In this document: positions 6,078-14,279 of the stretch, one piece after another
Layout of the letters: each line of letters begins with the position of its first letter
How positions within the stretch are numbered: position 1 is the stretch's first letter
Assembly (NCBI GenBank): GCA_039808325.1
Contig: JBDHSU010000088.1
Span: 1-17,056, forward strand
Origin: JAFKKS01 sp039808325
GTDB lineage: Bacteria > Pseudomonadota > Alphaproteobacteria > Rhizobiales > Xanthobacteraceae
Direction: 5' to 3'
Length of the DNA: 17,056 bases
Program-made: the position numbers and the translations under genes
Notes under the pieces: model-generated
The model's database searches: none
Told to the model about the DNA's origin: nothing
The model's input: only the letters and a program-made list of their open reading frames with translations

Positions 6078-8447
6078 GTGGCTTCCGAAGGTCCGAACTA
6101 TGCGAGCGGCGTTCCGTTGGAGCAGCCGCCCAAGCACAACATCGCCATGGGGGTCGAGAAGCTCGGCCTTATCCCGCTCCGCTTTCCGCTTTTCACCGCG
6201 CTTCTGGTCGTCGTGATGGCGGTCCTTGCCGGTTTCGGCGTGATGCGGCTCAAGGTCGACGATTCGCTGAGCCAGCTCTTCCGCTCCGAGACGCCGGAGT
6301 TCCAGCAATACGAGCGCGTCACCAAGCAGTTTCCGTCGAGCGAATTCGACGTGCTGATCGTGGTCGAGGGCAAGACGCTACTCGAGCGCGGGCCGCTGGA
6401 GAAGCTGCGCGATCTCGTCACCGACGTACAGCTCGTGCAAGGCACGCGCGGTATCGTCTCGCTGTTTTCCGCGCGGCAGCCGCCGGAAGGCAATGCGATT
6501 CCCGAGGCGCTGTTCCCCGCCGACCTGCCGACCGGGGAGGCCTACAAGAAACTGATCGAGCGGGTCCGCTCGAACGAGATCATCCGCGGCAAGCTCCTGT
6601 CGGAGGACGGCACGCTCGCGCTCGTCGTGCTCGCGCTCGATCCCGCCATCGTCGAAAGCAGCGGGTTGAGCAGCACGGTCGGCGAAATCCGCAAGATCGT
6701 TTCCGAAGATCTCGAAGGCAGCGGGCTGACCGGCCAGCTTTCCGGCGTGCCGGTGATGCAGCTCGAAATCCGCAACGCCGTCGAGCGCGACCGGCTCGTC
6801 TACAACGCGATCGGCTTCATCGCCGGCTGCGTCATCGCGATCCTGTTCTTCCGGCGCGTCTCCTTCATGATCATCGCGGCGGCGCCGCCGCTGCTGTCCA
6901 TCCTGCTCGCGCTCGGCGTGCTCGGCTGGCTCGACTTCCGGCTCAACATGTTTCTCAACGTGATGACGCCGCTGATCATGGTGATCAGTTTCTCCGACTC
7001 GATGCAGCTCACTTTCGCGGCGCGCGACCGCCTGATCGCCGGCGAGAGCAAGTACCAGGCCTTCCGCAACGCGATCCTGGTGGTCGGTCCCGCCTGCGTG
7101 CTGACGCACGCCACCGCCGGCGTCTCCTTCATCGCGCTGCAGTTCTCGAACTCCGATCTCATCCGCACCTTCGGCGAAGCGGGACTGATCGCGACGGTGA
7201 TCGCGCTGATCGCCGTGCTCTCGCTCGTGCCGGTGCTCGGCGTCCTGCTGGTGCGTAACGAGACGGCGTTCGTCGCGCACGTCAAAACCGTGGACACCGG
7301 CGTCAATGTTCTGCGCCGCTTCTGCTTCTGGATCGCCGAGCGCATGGTGAGCCACCCGGGCCTGTACAGCCTGGTCAGCGTCGCCGTCGTCATCGGGCTC
7401 GCCGTCATCTACGCCAATCTTCAACCGCGCTATCGGCTCGCGGATCAGGTGCCCGACAAGGAGCAAGCGGTCGCCGCCAGCGGACGGCTCGACGCCAAGC
7501 TCACCGGCGCCAACCCGATCGACGTGCTGATCGAGTTCCCCAAGGGTAAATCGCTTTACGCGCCCGATACGCTGGCGACCATCGCGGCGGTGCACGACAT
7601 CGTCGAGAAGCAGGCGGGCGTCGGCAATGTCTGGTCGATCGAGACGCTGCGGCGCTGGCTGGCGGAGAAAGCCGGCAAGACGGACGTCGCGACGCTGAAG
7701 GAATATGTCGATCTGCTGCCCGAGCATCTGGTGCGCCGCTTCGTCTCGGCCAAACAGGACGCGGTGCTCGTCACCGGCCGCATCCCCGACGTCGACGCCA
7801 GCCAGCTCCTGCCCGTCATCAAGAAACTCAACGCGACGCTGCAGACCGTGCGTGAGGCGCATCCCGGATTCACCATCTCGGTCACCGGACTCGCCGCCAT
7901 CGCCGCGCGCAACAGCGCCGACATGATCCATAAGCTCAACCTCGGCTTGACGCTGGAGTTCCTCTTCGTCGCCGCGTTCATCGGCCTCGCCTTCCGCTCC
8001 GTCGTCGTGATGTTCGCGAGCATTCTGCCCGGCATCTTTCCGGTCGTGCTGTCCGGCGCGGTGCTGTGGCTGATGGGCGAAGGGTTGCAGTTCGCGAGCG
8101 TCGTCGCGCTCACCGTCTCGTTCGGCCTCGGCTTGAGCGCGACGATTCACTTCCTCAATCGCTTGCGGTTGGAAACCGCGCCGGATGAAGATCCCGCCAT
8201 CGGCGTCGAACGCGCCACGGTGCTGGTCGGCCCGGCGCTGATCCTGACGTCGGTCGTGCTCGCCTGCGGGCTCGCGGTGACGGTGTTCTCCGATCTTCCG
8301 TCGCTACGCGTGTTCGGCTGGCTCAGCGCCTTCGCGATGCTGTCGGCGCTCGTCGCGGATCTCTTGATTCTACGCCCGACGACGATGTTCCTGTCGACCT
8401 TGGCGCGCAAGCTCGGCTTCAAGGTGCTGGCGGAGCGCGAGCATTAG
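6078..8447 (+). CDS. RND superfamily / MMPL-type transporter
   Basis: The product is about 789 residues from GTG 6078, and its two halves repeat the same plan. A first membrane helix (about 36-55) is followed by a large non-cytoplasmic domain (about 57-238), then a block of helices (about 242-395); a second single helix (about 428-446) is followed by a second large domain (about 448-615) and another helix block (about 622-770). This is the 12-helix RND arrangement, and length and layout fit the MMPL/sterol-sensing-like branch rather than the ~1030-residue AcrB type. The helix segment with ISFSDSMQL at 303-311 holds an aspartate (D307) where RND proteins often place proton-relay residues; the corresponding place in the second half (SFGLGLSATIHF, 681-692) has none. 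By family knowledge such proteins move lipids, hopanoids or hydrophobic compounds across the inner membrane. There is no adaptor or outer-membrane gene beside it. The substrate is unknown. Confidence 0.85.
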   Translation: MASEGPNYASGVPLEQPPKHNIAMGVEKLGLIPLRFPLFTALLVVVMAVLAGFGVMRLKVDDSLSQLFRSETPEFQQYERVTKQFPSSEFDVLIVVEGKTLLERGPLEKLRDLVTDVQLVQGTRGIVSLFSARQPPEGNAIPEALFPADLPTGEAYKKLIERVRSNEIIRGKLLSEDGTLALVVLALDPAIVESSGLSSTVGEIRKIVSEDLEGSGLTGQLSGVPVMQLEIRNAVERDRLVYNAIGFIAGCVIAILFFRRVSFMIIAAAPPLLSILLALGVLGWLDFRLNMFLNVMTPLIMVISFSDSMQLTFAARDRLIAGESKYQAFRNAILVVGPACVLTHATAGVSFIALQFSNSDLIRTFGEAGLIATVIALIAVLSLVPVLGVLLVRNETAFVAHVKTVDTGVNVLRRFCFWIAERMVSHPGLYSLVSVAVVIGLAVIYANLQPRYRLADQVPDKEQAVAASGRLDAKLTGANPIDVLIEFPKGKSLYAPDTLATIAAVHDIVEKQAGVGNVWSIETLRRWLAEKAGKTDVATLKEYVDLLPEHLVRRFVSAKQDAVLVTGRIPDVDASQLLPVIKKLNATLQTVREAHPGFTISVTGLAAIAARNSADMIHKLNLGLTLEFLFVAAFIGLAFRSVVVMFASILPGIFPVVLSGAVLWLMGEGLQFASVVALTVSFGLGLSATIHFLNRLRLETAPDEDPAIGVERATVLVGPALILTSVVLACGLAVTVFSDLPSLRVFGWLSAFAMLSALVADLLILRPTTMFLSTLARKLGFKVLAEREH

Positions 8448-8479
8448 CGCACGATCCGTTGAAGTCGAAACGCACGCAT

Positions 8480-8504
8480 CATGGCCGGGCTCGAGCCCGG
8501 CATG
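8480..8504. repeat. Palindrome downstream of the transporter gene
   Basis: The 18-bp core GCCGGGCTCGAGCCCGGC at 8484-8501 is a perfect palindrome, flanked by CATG on the left and ATG on the right. It lies about 35 bases after the transporter stop codon. It has no T-run, so it is better read as a REP-like element or an mRNA-stabilising hairpin than a classical intrinsic terminator. Confidence 0.7.
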
Positions 8505-8521
8505 ACGAAAGAGTGAGGCAC

Positions 8522-8613
8522 CGTAGCCCGGATTGAGCGCAGCGAAATCCGGGGAACTATTCACGCCGAACCTTGCGTGCCCCGGGTTTCGCTGCGCTCA
8601 ACCCGGGCCACGG
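8522..8613. repeat. Palindromic repeat element, copy 1
   Basis: The element is about 92 bp. The left arm 8522-8554 (CGTAGCCCGGATTGAGCGCA start) and right arm 8581-8613 are near-complete reverse complements, separated by a loop of about 26 bases. A second copy lies at 8852-8944 in the same orientation. Aligned by eye, the two differ at about six positions plus one single-base gap, including in the loop, so they are copies of one element rather than independent hairpins. Confidence 0.85.
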
Positions 8614-8655
8614 TCTGATCCGATGCCCCCTCGCTCTACCTGGCTTCCGGAACGA

Positions 8656-8704
8656 GAGCGGGATGAGGAAAAGCGTGGAGCGGTTTTCCGCCCGCATCCC
8701 GCTC
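8656..8704. repeat. Nested inverted repeat (cruciform-like element)
   Basis: The outer arms GAGCGGGATG (8656-8665) and CATCCCGCTC (8695-8704) are perfect 10-bp reverse complements. Inside them, GGAAAAGCG and CGGTTTTCC pair with one mismatch. The following stretch to about 8760, with several ATCGATC/GATCATCGTGATC symmetries, seems to belong to the same unit. It resembles an intergenic repeat I recall from rhizobial genomes. Confidence 0.7.
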
Positions 8705-8851
8705 CAAGTTATGAGAATCGATCGCGTTCATGATTTTCGATCCAAGATCATCGTGATCGATGGCGGCCGGCCGTGCTCTCTCGCTTGGTTGGGGACTTTG
8801 GGTTCCGGCTCTCGCTGCGCACGGCCGGAATGACGCGCAAAAGTCTCACAT

Positions 8852-8944
8852 CGTAGCCCGCATTGAGCGCGGCGAAATCCGGGAAACTACTCACGCCGAG
8901 CCTTGCGTGCTCCCGGGTTTCGCTGCGCTCAACCCGGGCTACGG
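8852..8944. repeat. Palindromic repeat element, copy 2
   Basis: This is the second copy of the 8522-8613 element, same orientation, 330 bases further on. The left arm is 8852-8883 and the right arm 8912-8944. The loop sequence CTCACGCCGAGCCTTGCGTG is also nearly shared, which supports duplication or mobility of a whole unit. Confidence 0.85.
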
Positions 8945-8958
8945 TCTGCGGACCGGGC

Positions 8959-8983
8959 AAAAAAAGGCCCGGAAATCCGGGCC
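8959..8983 (-). terminator. Rho-independent terminator, minus strand
   Basis: On the minus strand a GGCCCGG/CCGGGCC stem (bases 8966-8983) is followed by seven T (A-run 8959-8965 on the plus strand). It lies about 135 bases after the stop of the secreted-protein gene (9118), the nearest minus-strand gene that could use it, so its leader-distal transcript would run through the hairpin at 9066-9100 first. Confidence 0.75.
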
Positions 8984-9008
8984 GTTGTCGCGTTCACGGT
9001 GAGAGTGT

Positions 9009-9100
9009 TCTCGAGCGAAGTGGGTACCGGTTCGCGTGAGGAAAACGCGTCAAAACAAGAACCGAGAGCGCTGCTTTTGATTTCAGCAAGAGCAGCGCTC
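9009..9100. repeat. Intergenic repeat ending in a perfect 10-bp hairpin
   Basis: Bases 9009-9065 resemble a repeated intergenic sequence I recall from Rhizobiales (key segment GAAGTGGGTACCGGTTCGCG). It is followed by a hairpin with arms GAGCGCTGCT (9066-9075) and AGCAGCGCTC (9091-9100) and a 15-base loop. It lies in the 3' untranslated part of the minus-strand gene at 9118-9615. Confidence 0.65.
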
Positions 9101-9117
9101 GTCGAAAAACGCGCGCG

Positions 9118-9615
9118 TCATCTTTTCAGCGTGATCGAAACCGACGAAAGCTCGCTGCCCGGCGAGTGGATCGTAACCGCTTGCGAGTTGCCCCTGGTGT
9201 GAACCGAGAAATTCGCATTGAAGTTCGGGCTGGTCGCGACGGCTTCGATCTCGGTGCTGCCGTTGGTGCGGCCACTGACGCTGCCGCTGACGCCGCGCGT
9301 CGTCTCGTTGAAGGTGCCGCTGATGGTGCCGCCGCGATTGACCAGATTGGTCGTCAAGTTGATCTGATAGCTGTCGCTGGCGCAGCGCAGATCGAGCGTG
9401 AGGATGCGGCCGTTATCGGTGACCGCATAAACCGCGCGGCAGCGGATGCGCTCCTTCGCGCCGCTCGACAGGGTGATGTTACCCGTGCCGCTCCACCTGC
9501 CCTCGTAACCGGCGAACGCGCCCTCGGCGTGCGCCGCCGGAACCGCACCGGCCAAAAACGCGGCCGTGGCCGCCACGGTGACGATGCGGGAAAAAACCTG
9601 GATCGCGCCTGACAT
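9118..9615 (-). CDS. Small secreted protein of unknown function
   Basis: This encodes 165 residues from the ATG at 9615-9613. A Sec-type signal peptide is clear: a basic-poor N-terminus, the hydrophobic stretch IVTVAATAAFLAGAVPA (about 11-27) and a cleavage site after AHA near residue 30. The mature part (about 135 residues) begins FAGYEGRWSGTGNITLSSG and is rich in beta-strand-like alternation, Gly, Ser, Thr and Asn. Two cysteines (about residues 59 and 78) could form a disulfide. The run GGTISGTFNETTRGVSGSVSG suggests a small beta-barrel or sandwich. I recognise it as the kind of conserved hypothetical protein found in Hyphomicrobiales, but no function can be given. A candidate promoter lies at 9678-9706 and a terminator at 8959-8983, so it is probably transcribed alone. 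The Shine-Dalgarno is weak (GGGG about 8 bases upstream). Confidence 0.85.
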   Translation of the reverse strand: MSGAIQVFSRIVTVAATAAFLAGAVPAAHAEGAFAGYEGRWSGTGNITLSSGAKERIRCRAVYAVTDNGRILTLDLRCASDSYQINLTTNLVNRGGTISGTFNETTRGVSGSVSGRTNGSTEIEAVATSPNFNANFSVHTRGNSQAVTIHSPGSELSSVSITLKR

Positions 9616-9677
9616 GAATCGAGCCCCATCCCTCTGTGCCGGCTAAGCCAATGCGGCGCCGGTCGTTAGGGCGTTGC

Positions 9678-9706
9678 CATTAGCAGACCACGGCGGTGCC
9701 CCTCAA
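9678..9706 (-). promoter_or_regulatory. Candidate promoter for the secreted-protein gene
   Basis: Read on the minus strand, TTGAGG (9706-9701, preceded by C) is separated by 17 bases from CTAATG (9683-9678). This is a fair match to the alphaproteobacterial housekeeping pattern CTTGAC-17-CTATAT. It would give a leader of about 55 bases before ATG 9615. It is a by-eye match only. Confidence 0.35.
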
Positions 9707-9753
9707 GTCGGCTGTCGACAATACGCACGACTTCACCAAGTTCGAAGAGGCGG

Positions 9754-9779
9754 GCGCGGTTCCCCGCGTGATTTTTTTT
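9754..9779 (+). terminator. Intrinsic terminator-like hairpin on the plus strand, no gene assigned
   Basis: The stem is CGCGG/CCGCG plus an outer G-T pair, with loop TTCC (9754-9769), followed after two bases by eight T (9772-9779). It has the right polarity only for plus-strand transcription, while both flanking genes (9118-9615 and parB) are on the minus strand. It may end an unseen small RNA from 9616-9779 or block antisense transcription into parB. Confidence 0.55.
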
Positions 9780-9794
9780 CGGCCGCTTGAGCCT

Positions 9795-10685
<891 letters not shown>

Positions 10686-10718
10686 TCTCTACGCCTCGAG
10701 TCCTTGAACCAACGCCAC

Positions 10719-10754
10719 TTTTGCTACGCTTCAGCCTTTTGCCACGCTTCGGCT
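10719..10754. repeat. Two tandem 18-bp repeats between parA and parB
   Basis: TTTTGCTACGCTTCAGCC (10719-10736) is followed immediately by TTTTGCCACGCTTCGGCT (10737-10754), with three differences. They lie just downstream of the candidate parB promoter, in what would be the parB leader. Such direct repeats could be an operator, but no known binding protein can be named. Confidence 0.7.
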
Positions 10755-10764
10755 TCTCGTGTTT

Positions 10765-10794
10765 ACATAAAGCGAACAGAAAATCACTTTTCAA
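10765..10794 (-). promoter_or_regulatory. Candidate internal promoter for parB
   Basis: On the minus strand TTGAAA (10794-10789) is spaced 18 bases from TTATGT (10770-10765), inside an AT-rich island unusual for this GC-rich DNA. Transcription would begin near 10758, about 73 bases before the parB start. It is a by-eye match only. Confidence 0.35.
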
Positions 10795-10821
10795 TTCAGT
10801 TCTTTTCGCGATCGCGCCTCG

Positions 10822-11664
10822 TCAGGCCGCGCGCAGCGCCTTTTCCCGCTGGATGATCTCGGATGCGAGCTTGAGATACGCCTGGCTGCCGACACACTTG
10901 AGATCGTAAAGCAGCACCGGCTTGCCGTGCGACGGCGCCTCGGAGACGCGGACGTTGCGCGGGATGATGGTCTGATAGACCTTTTCGCCCATGAAGCTGC
11001 GCACGTCGGTCACGACCTGGCCTGACAGCTTGTTGCGCGCATCGTACATGGTGAGCACGATGCCGTGGATGGTTAACGCCGGGTTAAGGGCCGCGCGCAC
11101 CTGCTCCACCGTCTTGAGGAGCTGCGACAATCCCTCGAGCGCGAAGAACTCGCATTGCAGCGGCACCAGCACCGCGTCGGCCGCGGCCATGGCGTTGACC
11201 GTGACGACGTTGAGCGAGGGCGGGCAGTCGATCAGCACATATTCATAGTCGCCCGCATCGCCGCGATTCACTTCGGCAAGCGCGCGGCGCAGGCGGAAGG
11301 CGCGGTCCTTCTGCTGCGCCACCTCCAGTTCGAAGCCGGAAAGATCCATGGTCGAGGGGGCGATGTGCAGGCGGGGCACCGCGGTCTCGCGCGCCGACTG
11401 CCGCAAGGTCGCCTCGCCCATCAGCACGTCGAAGGTCGAGCGGCTGCGGTTGCGACGGTCGATGCCGAGGCCGGTCGAGGCATTGCCTTGCGGGTCGAGG
11501 TCGACGATCAGGACACGCTCGCCGATCGCCGCCAGCGCCGTTCCGAGATTGATCGCCGTGGTGGTCTTGCCGACGCCGCCCTTCTGATTGGCGAGCACGA
11601 GGCTGCGCGGACGCTTCACCGGTACGGTAAGCGTTCGTTCCGAGTCCGAATCGATCAAGGTCAC
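10822..11664 (-). CDS. parA: Chromosome partitioning ATPase ParA
   Basis: The product is 280 residues from GTG 11664, two bases after the rsmG stop, with GGCGGA as a Shine-Dalgarno about 7 bases upstream. The deviant Walker A motif KGGVGKTTT is at 28-36, with signature lysine K28. DLDPQGNAST is at 55-64 and the Walker B-like LIDCPPS at 144-150. The length and the short N-terminal extension match chromosomal (type Ia-like, Soj/ParA) proteins rather than plasmid ParA with an N-terminal DNA-binding domain. By family knowledge ParA forms ATP dimers on the nucleoid that are released by ParB, moving the parS-bound origin. The tight spacing to rsmG implies co-transcription with mnmG-rsmG. Confidence 0.97.
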   Translation of the reverse strand: MTLIDSDSERTLTVPVKRPRSLVLANQKGGVGKTTTAINLGTALAAIGERVLIVDLDPQGNASTGLGIDRRNRSRSTFDVLMGEATLRQSARETAVPRLHIAPSTMDLSGFELEVAQQKDRAFRLRRALAEVNRGDAGDYEYVLIDCPPSLNVVTVNAMAAADAVLVPLQCEFFALEGLSQLLKTVEQVRAALNPALTIHGIVLTMYDARNKLSGQVVTDVRSFMGEKVYQTIIPRNVRVSEAPSHGKPVLLYDLKCVGSQAYLKLASEIIQREKALRAA

Positions 11665-11666
11665 TG

Positions 11667-12335
11667 CTATTTCCGCCTGCTGACGCTGTCGATGACCAGG
11701 ATGGTCGCGTCCGGCCGTGTAACGCTGGGCACGCGCCGCAGCTCAATTCTCCAAGATTTCGACGCCTCGGTCAATTCCGACGCAACATGTTGCCCCTTGG
11801 GAAAGACGCCTTTTGCACCTTTTTGCAGGAGAGGCGCCGTCCAGCTCACCAATTTATCCAACGAAGCCACCGCGCGAGCCGTCACCGCGTCGGGAATCGG
11901 ACGCCATGCCGGAAGCAGTTTTTCGATTCGGTCGGCATGGACCCGCGCCGGGAGACCGATTCGCTCGATCGATTCCGCCAGGAAGGCGGCCTTACGCCGA
12001 TGGCTTTCGATCATATCGACATGCGCGCCGGGCAGATCGGCAAGGGCGCAAGCCAGGACGATCCCGGGGAAGCCGGCGCCGCTTCCGATATCGACCCAGG
12101 TGCGCGCCTGGGGGAGCACCGACCGGATCTGCAGCGAATCGATCACGTGCCGCGTCCAGACCTCGGCGACGGATGCGGCAGAGACGAGGTTCTGGATCTC
12201 TTGGCGCTGGAGAAAGAAGGCGACAAAGGCGTCGAGCCGCTCCAGTGTTTCACGTGAAACGTCGAGCAGGGCGAGGGCGCTTTTGCGATCGGCGGCGATC
12301 GTCGCCGCCAGGCTGTCCGCGAGGGGGCGGGCCAC
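11667..12335 (-). CDS. rsmG: 16S rRNA (guanine527-N7)-methyltransferase RsmG (GidB)
   Basis: The product is 222 residues starting at GTG 12335-12333, which shares one base with the mnmG stop (TAGTG overlap), so it is translationally coupled. The SAM-binding motif DIGSGAGFPG is at 82-91, RHVIDSL, diagnostic for the family, at 62-68, and ARAVASLDKL in the second half. By family knowledge it methylates G527 of 16S rRNA at N7; its loss is known to give low-level streptomycin resistance. Residues 26-30 (VSRET) are encoded by a parS site (12246-12261), so this stretch is under DNA-level as well as protein-level selection. The gene sits in the order mnmE-mnmG-rsmG-parA-parB. Confidence 0.96.
   Translation of the reverse strand: MARPLADSLAATIAADRKSALALLDVSRETLERLDAFVAFFLQRQEIQNLVSAASVAEVWTRHVIDSLQIRSVLPQARTWVDIGSGAGFPGIVLACALADLPGAHVDMIESHRRKAAFLAESIERIGLPARVHADRIEKLLPAWRPIPDAVTARAVASLDKLVSWTAPLLQKGAKGVFPKGQHVASELTEASKSWRIELRRVPSVTRPDATILVIDSVSRRK
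12246..12261. promoter_or_regulatory. parS: parS centromere site inside rsmG
   Basis: TGTTTCACGTGAAACG matches the 16-bp consensus TGTTTCACGTGAAACA at 15 of 16 positions. It lies in the rsmG reading frame and encodes VSRET. ParB is expected to load here. It is about 1.6-2.5 kb from the parB gene. Confidence 0.9.
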
Positions 12336-14212
12336 TAGGCCGCACCGGCGGTGCGCTTGCGGCCACGATCGCGGCGAACGCGCGCCGCCAGCAGGGTCAG
12401 AGCGGCCGGCGTGACGCCATCGATCCGAGCCGCTTGTCCGATCGTGCGCGGCCGCTGCGCCGCGAGCTTCTGCCGGACTTCCATCGACAGTCCCTGGATT
12501 GCCGCATAGTCGATATCCGCGGGGAGGGCGAGCGCTTCGTCCCGACGATAGGTCGCGACGTCCGCGCTCTGGCGATCGAGGTAGACGGCATAGCGCGCGT
12601 CGGTCTCCAGATGCGCGGCAGCGGCTTCGGGGATAGCGCCGAGCTGCGGCCAGATTGCGGTCAGCCGCCGCATCGTCACCTCCGGGTAAGCCAACAGCTC
12701 AAACGCCGTACGTTTCTGACCGTCGCGATTCAGAACGAGTCCGAATCGATTCGCTTGCGTAGGGCTGATCGACAGGGATTCCAGGACCTTACGGCCCTGC
12801 TGAAGAGTTTCGAGCTTTGCATGGAAGGCTTTTTGGCGCTCGGTCCCCACGCATCCGAGGGTGATTCCGCGCGGCGTCAGCCGTTGGTCCGCGTTGTCGG
12901 CCCGCAGCGACAGGCGGTACTCGGCGCGCGAGGTGAACATTCGATACGGCTCCGTCACGCCACGCGTCACCAGATCGTCGATCATCACGCCGAGATAGCC
13001 CTCCGCCCGGTCGAACGTGATCGGAGCGCCGCCACCCGCAGTCGCCGCGGCGTTCAAGCCGGCGACCAGCCCCTGCGCCGCCGCCTCCTCATAACCGGTC
13101 GTGCCGTTGATCTGGCCGGCCAGGAAAAGCCCGGGTGCCTTCCGCACCTGCAGGCTGTGCTCCAGCTCGCGCGGGTCGACATGATCGTATTCGATGGCGT
13201 AGCCCGGACGGACGATCGCCGCTCGCTCCAGGCCGGGAATGGTCGCGACGAGCGCGCGCTGCACGTCCTCCGGCAATGACGTCGAGATGCCATTCGGATA
13301 GACGGTAGGGTCGTCGAGGCCCTCGGGCTCCAGGAAGATCTGATGGCTCTCGCGCTCCTGGAAGCGCACCACCTTGTCCTCGATCGACGGACAATAGCGC
13401 GGCCCCCGGCTCGCGATCTGCCCCGAATACATCGGCGAACGGTGCACATTCGCGGCGATCAGCGCATGCGTCGCCGGCGCCGTGCGCGTGATCCCGCATC
13501 GAATCTGCGGATTCGGCAATCGGCCGGTGAGGGTGGAGAAAGGCTCCGGCGGCTCGTCGCCGTCCTGCATCTCCAATGCCGGCCAGTCGATGGTGCGGCC
13601 GTCGAGACGCGGCGGCGTTCCGGTCTTGAGACGGCCGAGCGAAAGCCCCAGGCGCTCCAATGCCAGCGCCAGGCCGACCGCCGGCGCCTCGCCGACCCGC
13701 CCCGCCGGGGTCTGCTTCTCGCCGATATGGATCAGGCCGCGCAGAAAGGTGCCGGTCGTCAGCACCACCGCGCCGCAGGAGAACACGCGGCCGTCCGCCA
13801 TTCGCATGCCGGAGACTCGCCCGTGATCGAAAAGAAGATCGTCCGCCTCCCCTTCAAGCACCGTCAACCCGCTCCGGGCACGGATCGCGGCCTGCATCGC
13901 CGCCGCGTAGAGCTTGCGGTCGGCCTGCGCGCGAGGCCCCCGAACGGCCGGCCCCTTGCGCCGGTTGAGAACGCGAAACTGGATGCCGCCGGCGTCCGCC
14001 ACCCGCCCCATCAACCCGTCGAGCGCGTCGATCTCGCGGACGAGATGCCCCTTCCCCAGCCCGCCGATAGCCGGATTGCAGGACATCGCCCCGACGGTCG
14101 CGAGCTTGTGGGTCACCAGCGCCGTCGCGGCGCCCATACGCGCGGCCGCTGCCGCGGCCTCACAGCCGGCGTGGCCGCCGCCGATGACGATCACATCGAA
14201 GCGTGGGTTCAT
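12335..14212 (-). CDS. mnmG: tRNA U34 carboxymethylaminomethyl modification protein MnmG (GidA)
   Basis: This is a full-length protein of 625 residues from ATG 14212. The FAD-binding GGGHAGCEAA is at 11-20, VGAMSCNPAIGGLGKGHLV at 40-58 contains the conserved cysteine C45, GPRAQADRKLY is at 92-102, and the second conserved cysteine is C274 in RYCPSIEDK. A C-terminal helical domain (about 550-625) is known in the family to bind MnmE. With MnmE it installs the carboxymethylaminomethyl group on U34 of several tRNAs, using FAD, NADH, methylene-THF and GTP. Its stop codon overlaps the rsmG start. It is separated from mnmE by a 179-base gap that holds parS. Confidence 0.98.
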   Translation of the reverse strand: MNPRFDVIVIGGGHAGCEAAAAAARMGAATALVTHKLATVGAMSCNPAIGGLGKGHLVREIDALDGLMGRVADAGGIQFRVLNRRKGPAVRGPRAQADRKLYAAAMQAAIRARSGLTVLEGEADDLLFDHGRVSGMRMADGRVFSCGAVVLTTGTFLRGLIHIGEKQTPAGRVGEAPAVGLALALERLGLSLGRLKTGTPPRLDGRTIDWPALEMQDGDEPPEPFSTLTGRLPNPQIRCGITRTAPATHALIAANVHRSPMYSGQIASRGPRYCPSIEDKVVRFQERESHQIFLEPEGLDDPTVYPNGISTSLPEDVQRALVATIPGLERAAIVRPGYAIEYDHVDPRELEHSLQVRKAPGLFLAGQINGTTGYEEAAAQGLVAGLNAAATAGGGAPITFDRAEGYLGVMIDDLVTRGVTEPYRMFTSRAEYRLSLRADNADQRLTPRGITLGCVGTERQKAFHAKLETLQQGRKVLESLSISPTQANRFGLVLNRDGQKRTAFELLAYPEVTMRRLTAIWPQLGAIPEAAAAHLETDARYAVYLDRQSADVATYRRDEALALPADIDYAAIQGLSMEVRQKLAAQRPRTIGQAARIDGVTPAALTLLAARVRRDRGRKRTAGAA

Positions 14213-14279
14213 CTCACCGATCCTGAAACCGCGTCTTTAGCGCCAAGCACGCCGACCGCAAAGCCCTTTCCCGCGTCAT

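Larger units (their letters stand above)
8448..9117. other. 670-base gene-free region packed with repeats
   Basis: The gap lies between the convergent transporter gene and the small secreted-protein gene. Open frames exist here, but they run through palindromic repeats, have no recognisable domain and are repeat-encoded peptides rich in PGFAALNPGYG-like segments, so I call no gene. The separate repeats and the terminator are listed individually. The part around 8782-8835 also looks like a partial palindromic repeat (TTCCGG ... CCGGAA, ending in GGAATGAC). Confidence 0.75.

Noticed and set aside
8533..9202. Small open frames with PGFAALNPGYG-like peptides
   Set aside because: They run through the palindromic repeat copies; the peptides are repeat translations with no domain or ribosome binding site.
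9616..9794. Possible tRNA-like segment with a TTCGAA motif near 9741
   Set aside because: No acceptor or anticodon stems could be formed around it.
11850..11862. A TTATCCAAC sequence resembling a DnaA box
   Set aside because: It is a single 7/9 match inside rsmG, with no cluster of boxes or AT-rich unwinding region, so it is not evidence of an origin.
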